Notes: generated from the letters alone by a model not told the origin. A DNA stretch of 64,000 nucleotides from an uncultured Clostridia bacterium (GCA_945876745.1 CAMCPL010000002.1:124001-188000); one strand, 5' to 3'; shown: positions 8,446 to 17,980, counted from the stretch's first letter. Translations and numbers: made by a program.

Positions 8446-8476
8446 AAAGACTGCTTCGAAAAATGAAACAGTCTTT
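8446..8476 (-). terminator. intrinsic terminator after ECF S-component gene
   Basis: An AAAGACTG / CAGTCTTT stem. On the minus strand it is followed by a run of T residues before the rlmB promoter. Confidence 0.8.
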
Positions 8477-8491
8477 GAAAAAATTTGTTTG

Positions 8492-9076
8492 TTATGCCTT
8501 TGTTTTTGAGTTGAGCTGTTTTTTGCCGAGGTCGATAATTTTTACGATAGCGGTTGAAAGAACCATATTTATTCCCAGTTCTACAAGGAAGTTAACCCCT
8601 ACAAGTCCTGCAACTACCGTAACAAAGCCGGTTGTACCGAATACTGCGACAAGCCATTCCTGAAAGAAAATGTAGCAGCCTGCCAAAAATATTCCCGTGT
8701 TAACGATAGGGCAAACGACGCCCGCAACGATAACGCCGGCAAGCGAGCTTGCCTTTGAAATCAGGGAATAAATAAAACCTGCCGCAAGACCTGCAAGCAT
8801 ACCCTTTAGCAAAACGATAATAATCGTTCCGATGGGATTAATCGTCAAAAAAGCCGCCGCGTCGCCCGAAATAAGCACCGTCGCACCGAAAACCAAGCCC
8901 AAATAAGCACCTGCGCCTGTTCCGTAGAGTGCGGCCCCGATTACTATCGGTGCAAGCACGAGTGTAATCGAAAACGGACCGAATTTGATGAATGAGCCTA
9001 AAAACTGTAATACTACAACTATTGCGGTGAATAAGCCTAAGCCTACTACCTTACCTGTTTTTGTGTTTTTTTTCAT
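8492..9076 (-). CDS. ECF transporter substrate-binding (S) component
   Basis: A 194-aa integral membrane protein with about six hydrophobic helices, glycine/alanine-rich throughout. It fits the S component of an energy-coupling-factor vitamin transporter (ECF_trnsprt / DUF3816 type): it captures a vitamin or precursor and docks onto a shared EcfT/EcfA module encoded elsewhere. The N-terminal basic residues followed by VGLGLFTAIVVVLQFLG are typical of the docking helix. The substrate cannot be told from sequence. Thiamine, folate, pyridoxine and other precursors all remain possible. It is monocistronic, with its own promoter (9183-9211), a structured leader of about 100 nt and a terminator. 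Confidence 0.85.
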   Translation of the reverse strand: MKKNTKTGKVVGLGLFTAIVVVLQFLGSFIKFGPFSITLVLAPIVIGAALYGTGAGAYLGLVFGATVLISGDAAAFLTINPIGTIIIVLLKGMLAGLAAGFIYSLISKASSLAGVIVAGVVCPIVNTGIFLAGCYIFFQEWLVAVFGTTGFVTVVAGLVGVNFLVELGINMVLSTAIVKIIDLGKKQLNSKTKA

Positions 9077-9176
9077 ATTAAATTTTCCTTTCTGCTACTG
9101 TTCCAAGCACCGCCGAGGCTAACACAAAAGCCCTGCGTATGCCGAGAAATAATATTTTTTCTCACGGATACAATGC
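9077..9176 (-). promoter_or_regulatory. structured 5' leader of ECF S-component gene (unidentified)
   Basis: From the predicted transcription start to the ATG there are about 100 nt with recognisable structure on the minus strand: a hairpin CCGTGAGAAA / TTTCTCGG, then GGGCT / AGCCT around a TTTTGTGT loop, then TGCT / AGCA just before the AGAAAGGA ribosome-binding site. This resembles a small riboswitch in position and size. I could not match it to the TPP, FMN, preQ1, THF or cobalamin consensus. Confidence 0.4.
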
Positions 9177-9182
9177 AATGGT

Positions 9183-9211
9183 ATTATATTACAAAGGCTT
9201 TAAGATTTCAA
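9183..9211 (-). promoter_or_regulatory. promoter for ECF S-component gene
   Basis: Minus strand: TTGAAA, 17-nt spacer, TATAAT. It is divergent from the ktrB promoter 33 bp away. Confidence 0.75.
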
Positions 9212-9243
9212 TATTATCAATACGTTTTTTCAAACTTTTTTGA

Positions 9244-9272
9244 TTGATTATTTAAGCGAGATGTATTATAAT
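9244..9272 (+). promoter_or_regulatory. promoter for ktrBA
   Basis: TTGATT, 17-nt spacer, TATAAT. The -10 box overlaps the first possible ATG of the ktrB frame (9271), so that ATG would not be in the mRNA. This is why the start at 9313 was chosen. Confidence 0.8.
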
Positions 9273-9312
9273 GTATTGTGTTGATAAAAAACGAAACAGC
9301 GGCAGGTGTCGT

Positions 9313-10662
9313 ATGAAAAAAAGAGAACGAAACAAATCATCTATAACCTATCCGAGAATAGTAGTGTTCGGCTTTGCGGTGCTTATTCTGCTGGGCTCTG
9401 TTCTTTTGAGCCTTCCGATAAGCTCGAAAACAGGCGGCGCGTCATATATTGACGCTTTGTTTACGGCAACCTCGGCAACCTGTATTACAGGTCTTGTACC
9501 GTTTGATACCTACACAAACTGGAGCGTTTTCGGTCAGCTTGTAATACTTTGTCTTATCCAGATAGGCGGTCTGGGCTTTATTACAATTCTTTCGATTATT
9601 TCCCACCTTTTGAGAAAGCGTATGGGACTTAAGGAAAAAATGCTTTTGAAGGAAAGCGTCGGCTCGATAAATATCGGAAACGTAAAAAAACTTTCACGCT
9701 CGGCTGTTTTGTTTACGCTTTGCTGTGAGCTCACGGGCGCATTGCTTTTGAGTATTCGTTTTATTCCGCTTGCCGGTGTAAGACGAGGAATTTATATGTC
9801 CGTTTTCACGAGTATTTCCGCTTTTTGTAACGCCGGCTTTGACCTAATGGGAATGTTCTCGCCGTCGTCAAGTCTGACAACCGTTAATGACGACCCGATA
9901 ATTTTGATAACGACTATGCTTCTTATAGTTTTCGGCGGACTCGGATTTTTCGTTTGGGAGGATATGCGTGAAAACCGTTTTAGGCTCAAACGCCTTGCGC
10001 TTCATACAAAGCTCGTGCTTGCAACCACGACGGTGCTGATATTCGGCGGTGCGGCGCTTATGCTCGTGTTTGAAAACGACTCAAGCCTTGCAGGAATGAA
10101 CGTATTTGAGAAGCTGCTCAACGCAATGTTTTGCAGTATAACGCCGAGAACGGCAGGCTTCAACAGTGTTGATATTCCGTCTATGAGCAATACAGGAAAG
10201 CTACTGACGATACTTTTGATGTTTATCGGCGGCTCGACGGGTTCAACTGCGGGCGGCGTAAAAACTTCAACCGTTGCCGTGCTCGTTTTATGCGCCGTTG
10301 CAACCTTCAAAAACAAAAATGATATAGAAGTTTTCGGCAGACGTCTTGACGCAAAGGTGCTTAAAAGCGCCGTTTCAATCTGCCTTGTGAATATGATGAA
10401 CATACTGCTTGCATCGTTTGTAATTTCAGTTAATCAAGGCGAATTTACGCTGCTTGATATCGTGTTTGAGTGTACCTCGGCAATGGGAACCGTCGGCATT
10501 ACGGCAGGAATAACGCCGAGCCTTAACACGCTTTCAATGGTTGTTATAATTATATTGATGTACATCGGACGATTGACGTCGTTGATTTTTGCGCTTTCGT
10601 TCGTTGTTTCAAAGCCCGCTGTAACTACGAAAAAGCCGCTTGGCAATCTTATGGTGGGTTAG
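9313..10662 (+). CDS. ktrB: KtrB-type potassium uptake channel subunit (TrkH family)
   Basis: A 449-aa integral membrane protein of the TrkH/KtrB family, the ion-conducting dimer of a sodium- or proton-linked K+ uptake system. The selectivity-filter loops of the repeated pore units are visible: TATSATCITGL near the N-terminus, SAFCNAGFD, TPRTAGFNS and SAMGTVGITAG. A frame-longer start at 9271 was rejected because the -10 box of the promoter overlaps it. The ATG at 9313 has an AGGTG element 5 nt upstream and starts with a typical basic MKKRERNK. It is followed 26 nt later by its regulatory partner ktrA. Confidence 0.93.
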   Translation: MKKRERNKSSITYPRIVVFGFAVLILLGSVLLSLPISSKTGGASYIDALFTATSATCITGLVPFDTYTNWSVFGQLVILCLIQIGGLGFITILSIISHLLRKRMGLKEKMLLKESVGSINIGNVKKLSRSAVLFTLCCELTGALLLSIRFIPLAGVRRGIYMSVFTSISAFCNAGFDLMGMFSPSSSLTTVNDDPIILITTMLLIVFGGLGFFVWEDMRENRFRLKRLALHTKLVLATTTVLIFGGAALMLVFENDSSLAGMNVFEKLLNAMFCSITPRTAGFNSVDIPSMSNTGKLLTILLMFIGGSTGSTAGGVKTSTVAVLVLCAVATFKNKNDIEVFGRRLDAKVLKSAVSICLVNMMNILLASFVISVNQGEFTLLDIVFECTSAMGTVGITAGITPSLNTLSMVVIIILMYIGRLTSLIFALSFVVSKPAVTTKKPLGNLMVG

Positions 10663-10688
10663 TCTGAAAAAGAGGTGTTTCAAAAATT

Positions 10689-11330
10689 ATGAAAAGTATT
10701 TTGGTAATCGGAGCAGGAAAATTCGGAACTCATCTCGCACTTGACCTTTATAAGCTCGGTAACGAGGTTATGCTCGTTGATCGTGACGAGACGAAAATCA
10801 ATGAGGTTTCGCATCTCGTTACTGCCGCTGAAATAGGGGATTATACCGTAAAAAGTAATTTGGAGGCGCTCGGTATTTCGGATTTTGACAATATATTCGT
10901 ATGTACGAGTGATTTCAAGAGCAGTCTTGTAATAATCGACTACCTTAAAGAACTCGGCGCTTCAAGCATTATTGCAAAAGCTGCGAGCGAGCTTCACGAA
11001 CGCTTTTTGCTGAAAAACGGTGCTGATAAGGTTATTTATCCTGAACGCGATTTTGCTTTTACAACCGCAGTTGAGTATTCAAACAGAAAGATTTTCGACT
11101 TCATTAAGCTTTCCGACGACACCGGAATATATGAAATCGAAACGCCCGATAAATGGTGCTCGCATACTCTTGTAAGCCTTGATGTACGTCGTAAGCATAA
11201 TGTCAGCGTGCTTGCTTCAAAAAGCAACGGCAGGGTAACCGCAATTAACAGTGCGGATTATATGTTCAAAAAGGATGAGCATATATATGTTATGGGCACT
11301 CCAAAGGATATTTCAAAGCTTACAAAGTAG
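10689..11330 (+). CDS. ktrA: KtrA-type potassium uptake regulatory subunit (RCK domain)
   Basis: A 213-aa cytosolic protein with an N-terminal Rossmann RCK_N domain (ILVIGAGKFGTHLA nucleotide-binding loop, acidic residue at the end of strand 2 in LVDRDE) and a C-terminal TrkA_C domain from about residue 140. It forms an octameric ring that binds ATP/ADP or NAD(H) and gates the KtrB channel. The ribosome-binding site AAGAGGTG is upstream of the ATG. It is second in the ktrBA operon and ends at the terminator at 11345-11380. Confidence 0.95.
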   Translation: MKSILVIGAGKFGTHLALDLYKLGNEVMLVDRDETKINEVSHLVTAAEIGDYTVKSNLEALGISDFDNIFVCTSDFKSSLVIIDYLKELGASSIIAKAASELHERFLLKNGADKVIYPERDFAFTTAVEYSNRKIFDFIKLSDDTGIYEIETPDKWCSHTLVSLDVRRKHNVSVLASKSNGRVTAINSADYMFKKDEHIYVMGTPKDISKLTK

Positions 11331-11344
11331 CTTTTGTTTTTCTG

Positions 11345-11380
11345 AATCGTTCGGTTAATTCCGGACGATTTAATTTTTTT
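11345..11380 (+). terminator. intrinsic terminator of ktrBA
   Basis: A 10-bp stem (AATCGTTCGG / CCGGACGATT, one G-T pair) with a TTAATT loop, followed by TAATTTTTTT. Confidence 0.9.
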
Positions 11381-11453
11381 GTTTATATTTGTTTATACTT
11401 GTTTTACAATTCTTAAATTTTGTTTACTTATTATTAAAAAATATCGTGAAATA

Positions 11454-11482
11454 TTGAATAATTTCGAGTTATGTGGTAGTAT
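11454..11482 (+). promoter_or_regulatory. promoter for giant secreted protein A
   Basis: TTGAAT, 17-nt spacer ending in TGG, then TAGTAT (extended -10). The transcript start is about 57 nt upstream of the ATG, which has an AAGGGGG ribosome-binding site. The paralogous gene has the same promoter layout. Confidence 0.7.
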
Positions 11483-11545
11483 TTAATCAACAATTAATAT
11501 GGATTACAAGCGTAATTCATTGCTAAATTATAAGGGGGTATGTAA

Positions 11546-14500
11546 ATGAAAAAAACATTGAAAAGAGTTCTCGCGAGCTTGATTGCCGTTATTATGGCGT
11601 TTTCGTCTATGCCGATAACGACATTTGCGGCTAATAAAACTTCGGGAACAGTTCCGTTTGATGCGTCCGGTGTGTTTAAGTATAACGCAAACGCCGACCG
11701 TCTTAACACAAGCCTTTCCGAGGGCTACTATAATGTTTGTAACGACGGTAGCGACAGTAACTTTACTATGGCTTTCTTTAAGTATGATGTGTCGAACATC
11801 AGAAAAGCCGGTATAACCGTGACCTCAGCAAAGTTCGGTATTCAGCTTAGGGGAACTCCGGGAAGCGACTGTCAGGGTCTTACCTTCTCGTATACAACAA
11901 ACGATAAGGCAGACAGCTTTACAAACGGATATGTAAACTCGACCGATCCGCTTATTTTCGGTAGAAACGATGCTCACCTTGCAGGTGCAACCTCGTATTT
12001 CGGCTTGCAGAATATTCAAAGCTTTGCTTATGATTCCGCAACTTGGAAAACGGGCTATACATTCACCGTTAATATCGCCGGTGCGATTAACGCCGCTGTT
12101 GCGCAGGGTAGAGATTATGCTGTAATTATGATTCATCAAACAACCTACGGCGGCAGAGATCAAGCCGGTAAAAACGGCGGAACTAACAGTTGGACTGATA
12201 CAAAGCTCAGATACGGTCCCGTAACCGTTGCTTACGACGGTACTACGAATAACAGTGTCTACAAGATTAAGGAAGTATCGAAGGTCGGCGTTATTGACGG
12301 CACTAACGGTAGCCGTCTTGACAAGACCGGTCAAACGATGAACATTGTAAACGATTCTCAGGACGATAACTTTTCTATCGGCTTTTGGCAGTATGATATC
12401 TCACAGCTTCTTGAGATGAACGCTTACACAAAGACGGCTCAGCTTGTTCTTGATGTCCCGTCAACGCCCGAAAGCGAATGTCAGGGCTTGACGTTCTATT
12501 ACGCGCTCGATCCGGATGCCGAGGGTCTTGTCGACGGTGCAAACTCGCAGCCTGCAGTTATGGGCACAGCAGGAGGACATATTCAAAAAGCGATATCTTA
12601 TTACAATCTTGTTTCGTTCGCAACAGTAGCGAAAGAAAAAATCGTAGTCGGCAACAAGATTTCACTTGATGTTTCAAGTGCTATTAATCATACGCTTTCA
12701 AATAACAGCAGCGTTTTGACTATTATGGTTATGCAGTCTCAGGCAGGCAGCACCGGACAAACTAACGGTTGGACCGATACACGTCTTAGCTACGGCAAAA
12801 ATCCGCTTACCTGCACTATCGACATCAACGTTCCGTCCTTTGAAGCAGGCGTTGAAAGTCTTAATGCCGCTATTACGGCTTATGAAAATAAGATGAGGAA
12901 TATCGGCTCAAGCAACGCTACTCTTTATAGAAATATGGCTAACGCTTACGAGGCTTATATTAAGGCGCTTAGATACCGCGACGCTTATGTATACGGCAAA
13001 AACACCTCCGCATATAATGCAATGCAAACCGTTACCAGCGATTTGATTAAAGCAACCTCGCTTATGATTCCGTGGACTGACGAGGTAACAGGTCAGTACG
13101 AATCCAAGGTGCCTGTTTTCCATAACGATTCATCAACCGATATGGCGGGCTATACCGATTTCTACGGCAATGTATTATATACCGAAACCTGTTCGTCCGG
13201 TAACTACGACAAAACGAACGGCCATACGGACGGTGCTTCCGTACTATTCCAACCGAGAATAGATGTAAGCATTAATGTTCAGCTTTATTATCCTAATACC
13301 GTTTTAGTATATGACGGCTCCTCCAATAAGGCTGTAATTCCTGTTGTTCTTATGGAGAAAAGAACAACAACCGACAATAGATATACTTATACCGTATATC
13401 CTGCCGCAGAGGGCTGTGACTCGACATATACCTCGACTATGGCAGGTATAGATTCCGATTTGATTTCGTTATCAACCGCAAAGGGTGACGGCGCCTATGA
13501 CTTTAGGGGTGGCAGAACAGGTAACGTTCTTTCGTTCACAAGCGCCCGTGCAAATAACACCGACTTAATCGGTACAACTGTCGGCAACCCGTATAAGAGA
13601 GCGGCACAGCCGTATAGCGATATCTTTGGAAGTTGGTGGAACTGCTATGCAACTGCGTTTCAGGTTTCCGACAACATTAAGTTTAACGGCGAGGGCGTTA
13701 AGGAAGTCGGCAAATACTGGGCTTGGTACGGCGGTAGTGACGCAGGCCTTTGCCAGAGTATCGACGCAAATATGCGCGACTATAAGCCGTCACAGCATAA
13801 GATTTATGTAGTAAACTACAAAGAGCTTGCCGATAAAATGAAGGACGCTACCAACCTTTCAAAGCTTATGAGCATCTCCAACTACACAGAGGGCGGAATG
13901 CTTGATGCACTTAAGGGCTATGACCTTGCAACCTCGTTTGATCTTTCCTCAATCACTCTTGCAAATGTTGAGGAAAAGGGCGAGCAGATTAAAGCCGCTA
14001 TTCAGGGAATGAGCAGTGCGATTACCGAGGACAAGAATCTCAGAGCTTATCCGGAGCTTAGAAGCGCAGTTGAAAGCGCAAAGAAGATTTTTGACCAGGG
14101 TAATAAGAATAATGAAAATTATACTGCCGAATCCTGGAGCACATTTGTTACCGCTTATGCAAACGCTACCGAGCATTTTGCAATCCTTTCTGCAAATCCG
14201 TACGATACCGAAGCGGCGTTTGCACTTATTGAGCCTTTGAAAACTGCTCAAAACAACCTCGTTCTTAACAAAGAGGTTGTTGATACCACTCTGCTTCAGT
14301 ATGCTATTGACAATGCAGACGCAGTTGTTGACAACGCAAATTACTTTGTAAGCGGTACAATCCCCGCAAATCTTGCCGCTGTTATTCAGCAGGCTAAAAC
14401 CGATATTTGGACGTCCGAGGCTTACTACGGTCTTGACGCTAAAAAGATTGTAAAAACCGAGGAAAATCAAGCTAAGGTTGACGGCTATGTTAATCAGTTT

Positions 14501-17500
14501 ATTGAGCTTCTTAAGGATGTTATAATAGATACTTCCTCTATTGTTGCAACGTATAATTATTCGCTCGACAGCGCAATTACTGAAGCCGCAAAGTATGAGA
14601 GCAAAAAGGATAATTATTCCAACTATGCAACCTTGCAAACTGCTGTAAACAATGCAGTTGCATATAAGGAAGCGCTTCCGAAAATCAATGCAAAAATTGA
14701 GGGTCAGGCTGCTAACTTAATTAATAACTATATTAACTATGTTGATGCAATCGGCTACGCAATAGCAACTCTTCGTCCCGCATTTAAGCTTGTTGCAAAC
14801 GGCACTATTGCAAATCCGGGAACAGAAACCACAACAAGAATTTATTCGTCCTCAAGACCGAATAACTTCAATTTCTACTGGAAGCATACAACCGATATCG
14901 TATACTTCAAGACGACCCGTGATGCACTTACCGTAAAACTTCCGAAATCGGAGTGGGGTGCATATTGTAAGCAAACCGCAAGCAACTTCGACTTGGTTCT
15001 TGATTCAATTAATATACACGCTCAGGATGTTTCAACCGGCGAGCTTACGAGTGCATATACAACAGGCTGGGGCAACATCAGCGGCTACGGCTTGAGCGCA
15101 ACCCAAAAAACGGAGCATCCTGGTGTTCTGTCCGTTAACAGCAGTAACCTTGAAATTGTTCTTAATAACTTTAAGGTTACAAATTCAACGGGTCAGGCAT
15201 ACGGTGTTGATAAAAACGGCGCAAATGTAACGAATGCAAACTACGACTTCACCGAGGAATTAGGCTCGACTGAAGGTACCGATCCGAGAAGCGGCGGTAT
15301 TTACGCACTTAACGGAACAACAGTATTTAACTCTAATGTTGTAATCACTGCGCCTGTAACATCGGGTGCCCCGAATCTCGACAATATCACATCTGCAAAG
15401 TCAAATCAGCTTGACCTTGCTTCAACAAATACCGAAGTCGGCGTTCTGTATTACTGGAGATACGCAGAAACTCTTGTAAACAGCTGGGCAGGCTACGGAT
15501 ATGATAAGACTCCGCTTAACCTTAAAATCGGTGTAGTAGATCTTTCAACTTTGTTTGACCTTATTTCAGAATGTGAAGACCCAACATTTACCGCCACAGC
15601 GAATAACTATACAACAGCTTCTTGGAACGCATTCTTAAATGCTTTGCAGCTTGCAAATGATGATATGAATTATTCGACGATGTCTTATGAGGATATTGTC
15701 AATGAATGTGACAGAAGATATACAAACCTCTATAACGCAAGAGAAAATCTTCAGGCACCTGCGTCTAACGCAAAGCTCAAGGAAGCTGTGCTTGCCGCAA
15801 AGAGTGCATACGAAAACGACCAACAGAGAATTAAGCCCGAAACCTGGACTGAATTTGAAACGGCATATGAAGCTGCACTTTCAAAGTATCAGGGCATTTA
15901 CAGCGATACAGGCGTGCGTGATTATCCGAAGAGTGAGCAGGCAACTATTGATGCTTTTGCAACAGCTCTTACAGCTGCAATGAGCAAGCTTGCTTATCTT
16001 GTAGACTTCTCACCTGTTGATAACGCAGTAAGCGCACTTGTTACTTCGATTGAAAACAACAAGTATACATCTGCTTCAATGCAGGCGTTGACTCAGGCAA
16101 TCAACAATTTGACCTACTACAAGATGTCGGTTTACGACAGGTCACAGCATTATGACGACGAAACAGATTTCGTTGCCGCACTCAATCAGGAAGCAACCGT
16201 AACAATCCCCGGTTTGAAAGCACTACTTAAGCAGGGTACATACACAACCGAGATTATCGACGCACTCAAGGTTGCAAGAAGAACAAGCTTCTCCGATCCC
16301 GATGCTTATGACCAGGATGTTATCGACAACGCTTTGAATTCGCTTCAGGCATTTGAAAATGTAAGCGTTCTCAATAGACAGATTAGCTGTTATAAGTACA
16401 ACTCGCAGGAAGAGGTTGACGCTGATATTGCAAGCGCGCTTTCGGCTATTAACTTAAAGCAGTATCAGGTAACACTCAACGGTGAGGCTTACGGCACATT
16501 CGATTACGGTACTCAAATTACGGTGCCGTCGCCGACAAATGCCGATATTGATTGGTACTATGCATCATCTTCAACAACCTCATCAACTGCTAAAAAGTAT
16601 CTTACAACAACAGATAGCCTGACCTTTATCGTAAAGGGTAATACCGACCTTACAACAAAGAGGGCGTCTCAAACCGAAACAGTAAAGGTTAGTTACGTAA
16701 ACGGCAGAAGTATGGCGATTACCGATGTTCAGTTCGTTGAGCCGGGTACAACCATTACCGTTCGTTGCGATAATGCACAGAAGATTCCGTTTTACAGCTG
16801 TAACGGCTTTACCGTAAACGGCACACCATATGGCGACGGCGACAGCGTAACTGTAAACGAAAATACGATGATTGTATACACATATGTACTTGTTAAGTCA
16901 ACCTCGTATTCGGTTTACGTTGCCGATATCGCATACAGATATCCTGCCGGTGACGTATTAATTAACGACCTTTCGTATAACGATGAGGTATCGTTCATCG
17001 GTGATAAGTACGGTAATGACGATATGGTATACTCCGTAAACGGTGTTGAAACTGTTGATGCTGGTAACGGAAGATACGGTAATGACAGTGTTTACGCATG
17101 GGTAGAGGTTAACGCTCCCGATGTACAGGCATGGCGTGACGCCGCCGCAGATGAAGAAAACGGAATTATTAATACAAACAGTGAATTCTCGGAAATGGCT
17201 TACAGTACTAACGGTAAGGTAGTTGCTTACGGCCCTGACTATACATTCAGAGTATATAAGGATACAACCTTGTTTGCTCTTGATGAAGCTGCATACAAGG
17301 ATGCAGTTGCAAAGGGTATTGTTACCGAGCCGGGCGACGACAACGGCGCAAGGGTTGACACAAGTGATACTCTTATTATTACACAGGGAGTTAAGTTTGC
17401 TTTCATTTCAACGTTTACACTTCCCGATAACTGCTCAATGGTTGAGTCCGGCTTGCTCTTTGCGGCAAATAAGAATAGCTCGGAAATCCCGACAGTTGAC

Positions 17501-17731
17501 CTCACTCTTGCTAATGCAGATAAAAACGGCATCAAGAGAGTTAAGTCAACCTCCCATACGGCAGGTAATCAGTATGTTGTTTCCGTAAATTCACCGTCGC
17601 TTATCGGCAAGACAGTCGGCGATGTCGGAATTAAGTGGGTTGCATACTTAGTTTATACCGACCCAAGCGGAAATTTAATCACCGTATATTCCGACCCGAA
17701 AACACCGTCGAATTTAACGGATGAATTTTAA
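11546..17731 (+). CDS. giant secreted modular repeat protein A (2061 aa)
   Basis: A very large secreted protein. The signal peptide covers residues 1-29 (basic start, hydrophobic core, cleavage after TFAA). Residues about 35-230 and 240-432 are two related beta-sandwich-like modules, each with an ...SDSNF/QDDNF...FxxYDxS... opening and a GWTDTRLSYG-type ending. They resemble DNRLRE/CBM96-like domains. From about 435 the protein is colinear with giant protein B: helical region, beta domain (about 1085-1335), helical modules with TWxxFxxAYxxA signatures like FIVAR (about 860-930 and 1345-1500), a small beta domain with YGTQITVPSP (about 1640), and a C-terminal region ending TDEF. No LPXTG signal, terminal membrane helix or obvious S-layer repeats were found. 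A glycan- or surface-binding role is inferred. It is followed after 12 nt by a 45-aa peptide gene. Confidence 0.85.
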   Translation: MKKTLKRVLASLIAVIMAFSSMPITTFAANKTSGTVPFDASGVFKYNANADRLNTSLSEGYYNVCNDGSDSNFTMAFFKYDVSNIRKAGITVTSAKFGIQLRGTPGSDCQGLTFSYTTNDKADSFTNGYVNSTDPLIFGRNDAHLAGATSYFGLQNIQSFAYDSATWKTGYTFTVNIAGAINAAVAQGRDYAVIMIHQTTYGGRDQAGKNGGTNSWTDTKLRYGPVTVAYDGTTNNSVYKIKEVSKVGVIDGTNGSRLDKTGQTMNIVNDSQDDNFSIGFWQYDISQLLEMNAYTKTAQLVLDVPSTPESECQGLTFYYALDPDAEGLVDGANSQPAVMGTAGGHIQKAISYYNLVSFATVAKEKIVVGNKISLDVSSAINHTLSNNSSVLTIMVMQSQAGSTGQTNGWTDTRLSYGKNPLTCTIDINVPSFEAGVESLNAAITAYENKMRNIGSSNATLYRNMANAYEAYIKALRYRDAYVYGKNTSAYNAMQTVTSDLIKATSLMIPWTDEVTGQYESKVPVFHNDSSTDMAGYTDFYGNVLYTETCSSGNYDKTNGHTDGASVLFQPRIDVSINVQLYYPNTVLVYDGSSNKAVIPVVLMEKRTTTDNRYTYTVYPAAEGCDSTYTSTMAGIDSDLISLSTAKGDGAYDFRGGRTGNVLSFTSARANNTDLIGTTVGNPYKRAAQPYSDIFGSWWNCYATAFQVSDNIKFNGEGVKEVGKYWAWYGGSDAGLCQSIDANMRDYKPSQHKIYVVNYKELADKMKDATNLSKLMSISNYTEGGMLDALKGYDLATSFDLSSITLANVEEKGEQIKAAIQGMSSAITEDKNLRAYPELRSAVESAKKIFDQGNKNNENYTAESWSTFVTAYANATEHFAILSANPYDTEAAFALIEPLKTAQNNLVLNKEVVDTTLLQYAIDNADAVVDNANYFVSGTIPANLAAVIQQAKTDIWTSEAYYGLDAKKIVKTEENQAKVDGYVNQFIELLKDVIIDTSSIVATYNYSLDSAITEAAKYESKKDNYSNYATLQTAVNNAVAYKEALPKINAKIEGQAANLINNYINYVDAIGYAIATLRPAFKLVANGTIANPGTETTTRIYSSSRPNNFNFYWKHTTDIVYFKTTRDALTVKLPKSEWGAYCKQTASNFDLVLDSINIHAQDVSTGELTSAYTTGWGNISGYGLSATQKTEHPGVLSVNSSNLEIVLNNFKVTNSTGQAYGVDKNGANVTNANYDFTEELGSTEGTDPRSGGIYALNGTTVFNSNVVITAPVTSGAPNLDNITSAKSNQLDLASTNTEVGVLYYWRYAETLVNSWAGYGYDKTPLNLKIGVVDLSTLFDLISECEDPTFTATANNYTTASWNAFLNALQLANDDMNYSTMSYEDIVNECDRRYTNLYNARENLQAPASNAKLKEAVLAAKSAYENDQQRIKPETWTEFETAYEAALSKYQGIYSDTGVRDYPKSEQATIDAFATALTAAMSKLAYLVDFSPVDNAVSALVTSIENNKYTSASMQALTQAINNLTYYKMSVYDRSQHYDDETDFVAALNQEATVTIPGLKALLKQGTYTTEIIDALKVARRTSFSDPDAYDQDVIDNALNSLQAFENVSVLNRQISCYKYNSQEEVDADIASALSAINLKQYQVTLNGEAYGTFDYGTQITVPSPTNADIDWYYASSSTTSSTAKKYLTTTDSLTFIVKGNTDLTTKRASQTETVKVSYVNGRSMAITDVQFVEPGTTITVRCDNAQKIPFYSCNGFTVNGTPYGDGDSVTVNENTMIVYTYVLVKSTSYSVYVADIAYRYPAGDVLINDLSYNDEVSFIGDKYGNDDMVYSVNGVETVDAGNGRYGNDSVYAWVEVNAPDVQAWRDAAADEENGIINTNSEFSEMAYSTNGKVVAYGPDYTFRVYKDTTLFALDEAAYKDAVAKGIVTEPGDDNGARVDTSDTLIITQGVKFAFISTFTLPDNCSMVESGLLFAANKNSSEIPTVDLTLANADKNGIKRVKSTSHTAGNQYVVSVNSPSLIGKTVGDVGIKWVAYLVYTDPSGNLITVYSDPKTPSNLTDEF
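16985..17351 (+). repeat. copy 1 of 367-bp perfect duplicated segment
   Basis: This stretch of giant gene A (codons about 1814-1936) is identical base for base to 25930-26296 of giant gene B, including third codon positions. The sequence on both sides diverges at many synonymous sites. Confidence 0.92.
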
Positions 17732-17743
17732 GGAGGGTTTGAA

Positions 17744-17881
17744 ATGAAAAAGCTTTATTCACAACCTGAATTAGAAATCAGAAAGTACACAATGCTTTCT
17801 AACTCGGTTACTACCTCCGACCCGGCGGTAAATCCGGATAACGACCTTAATAAGGACGACAACGTAGATTACTTTGAATAA
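17744..17881 (+). CDS. 45-aa acidic peptide paired with giant protein A
   Basis: A 45-aa peptide with a consensus AAGGAGGG ribosome-binding site, beginning 12 nt after the giant gene's stop. The N-terminal half is basic to neutral with PELEIRKYTML at residues 8-18. The middle is VTTSDP, and the last 15 residues are acidic (11 of them Asp, Asn or Glu) and end in DYFE. There is no signal peptide and no membrane segment. It differs from the peptide at 26689-26826 at only 4 of 45 residues, with many synonymous changes, which shows that it is a real, selected gene. The leader-plus-short-core appearance recalls ribosomally made peptide precursors, but no modification enzyme lies nearby. The Asp/Asn-rich tail could also bind calcium. 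The function is unknown to me. Confidence 0.85.
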   Translation: MKKLYSQPELEIRKYTMLSNSVTTSDPAVNPDNDLNKDDNVDYFE

Positions 17882-17890
17882 ACAAACACA

Positions 17891-17920
17891 AACGGTCTTG
17901 GGATTTTTCCCAAGACCGTT
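17891..17920 (+). terminator. hairpin after peptide gene
   Basis: A perfect 12-bp stem (AACGGTCTTGGG / CCCAAGACCGTT) with an ATTTTT loop and no U-tract. Probably an mRNA 3' stabilising hairpin or the first part of a tandem terminator. Confidence 0.7.
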
Positions 17921-17941
17921 GTAGCGTGTCGAAAAAGTTAA

Positions 17942-17980
17942 ATTAAAACCGCAGTTCAAAGCCTGCGGTTTTAATTTTTT
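17942..17980. terminator. bidirectional terminator between peptide A and argH
   Basis: A 13-bp stem (ATTAAAACCGCAG / CTGCGGTTTTAAT) followed by TTTTTTA on the plus strand. Its minus strand is also followed by a T-rich run, so it can end argH transcription as well. Confidence 0.85.

Noticed and set aside
9077-9176. TPP, FMN, preQ1 or THF riboswitch before the ECF S-component gene
   Set aside because: Conserved core elements (for example CUGAGA for TPP, or the FMN junction sequences) are absent.
9271-9312. Upstream start of the ktrB frame at 9271
   Set aside because: The TATAAT box of the ktrB promoter overlaps this ATG, so it would not be transcribed. The ATG at 9313 fits the family and has a ribosome-binding site.
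17744-17881. Peptide gene as a RiPP precursor with local maturation genes
   Set aside because: No radical-SAM, lanthionine or cyclodehydratase gene or transporter lies next to either peptide. MiaB at 37553 is a tRNA enzyme. The leader-like look alone is not enough.
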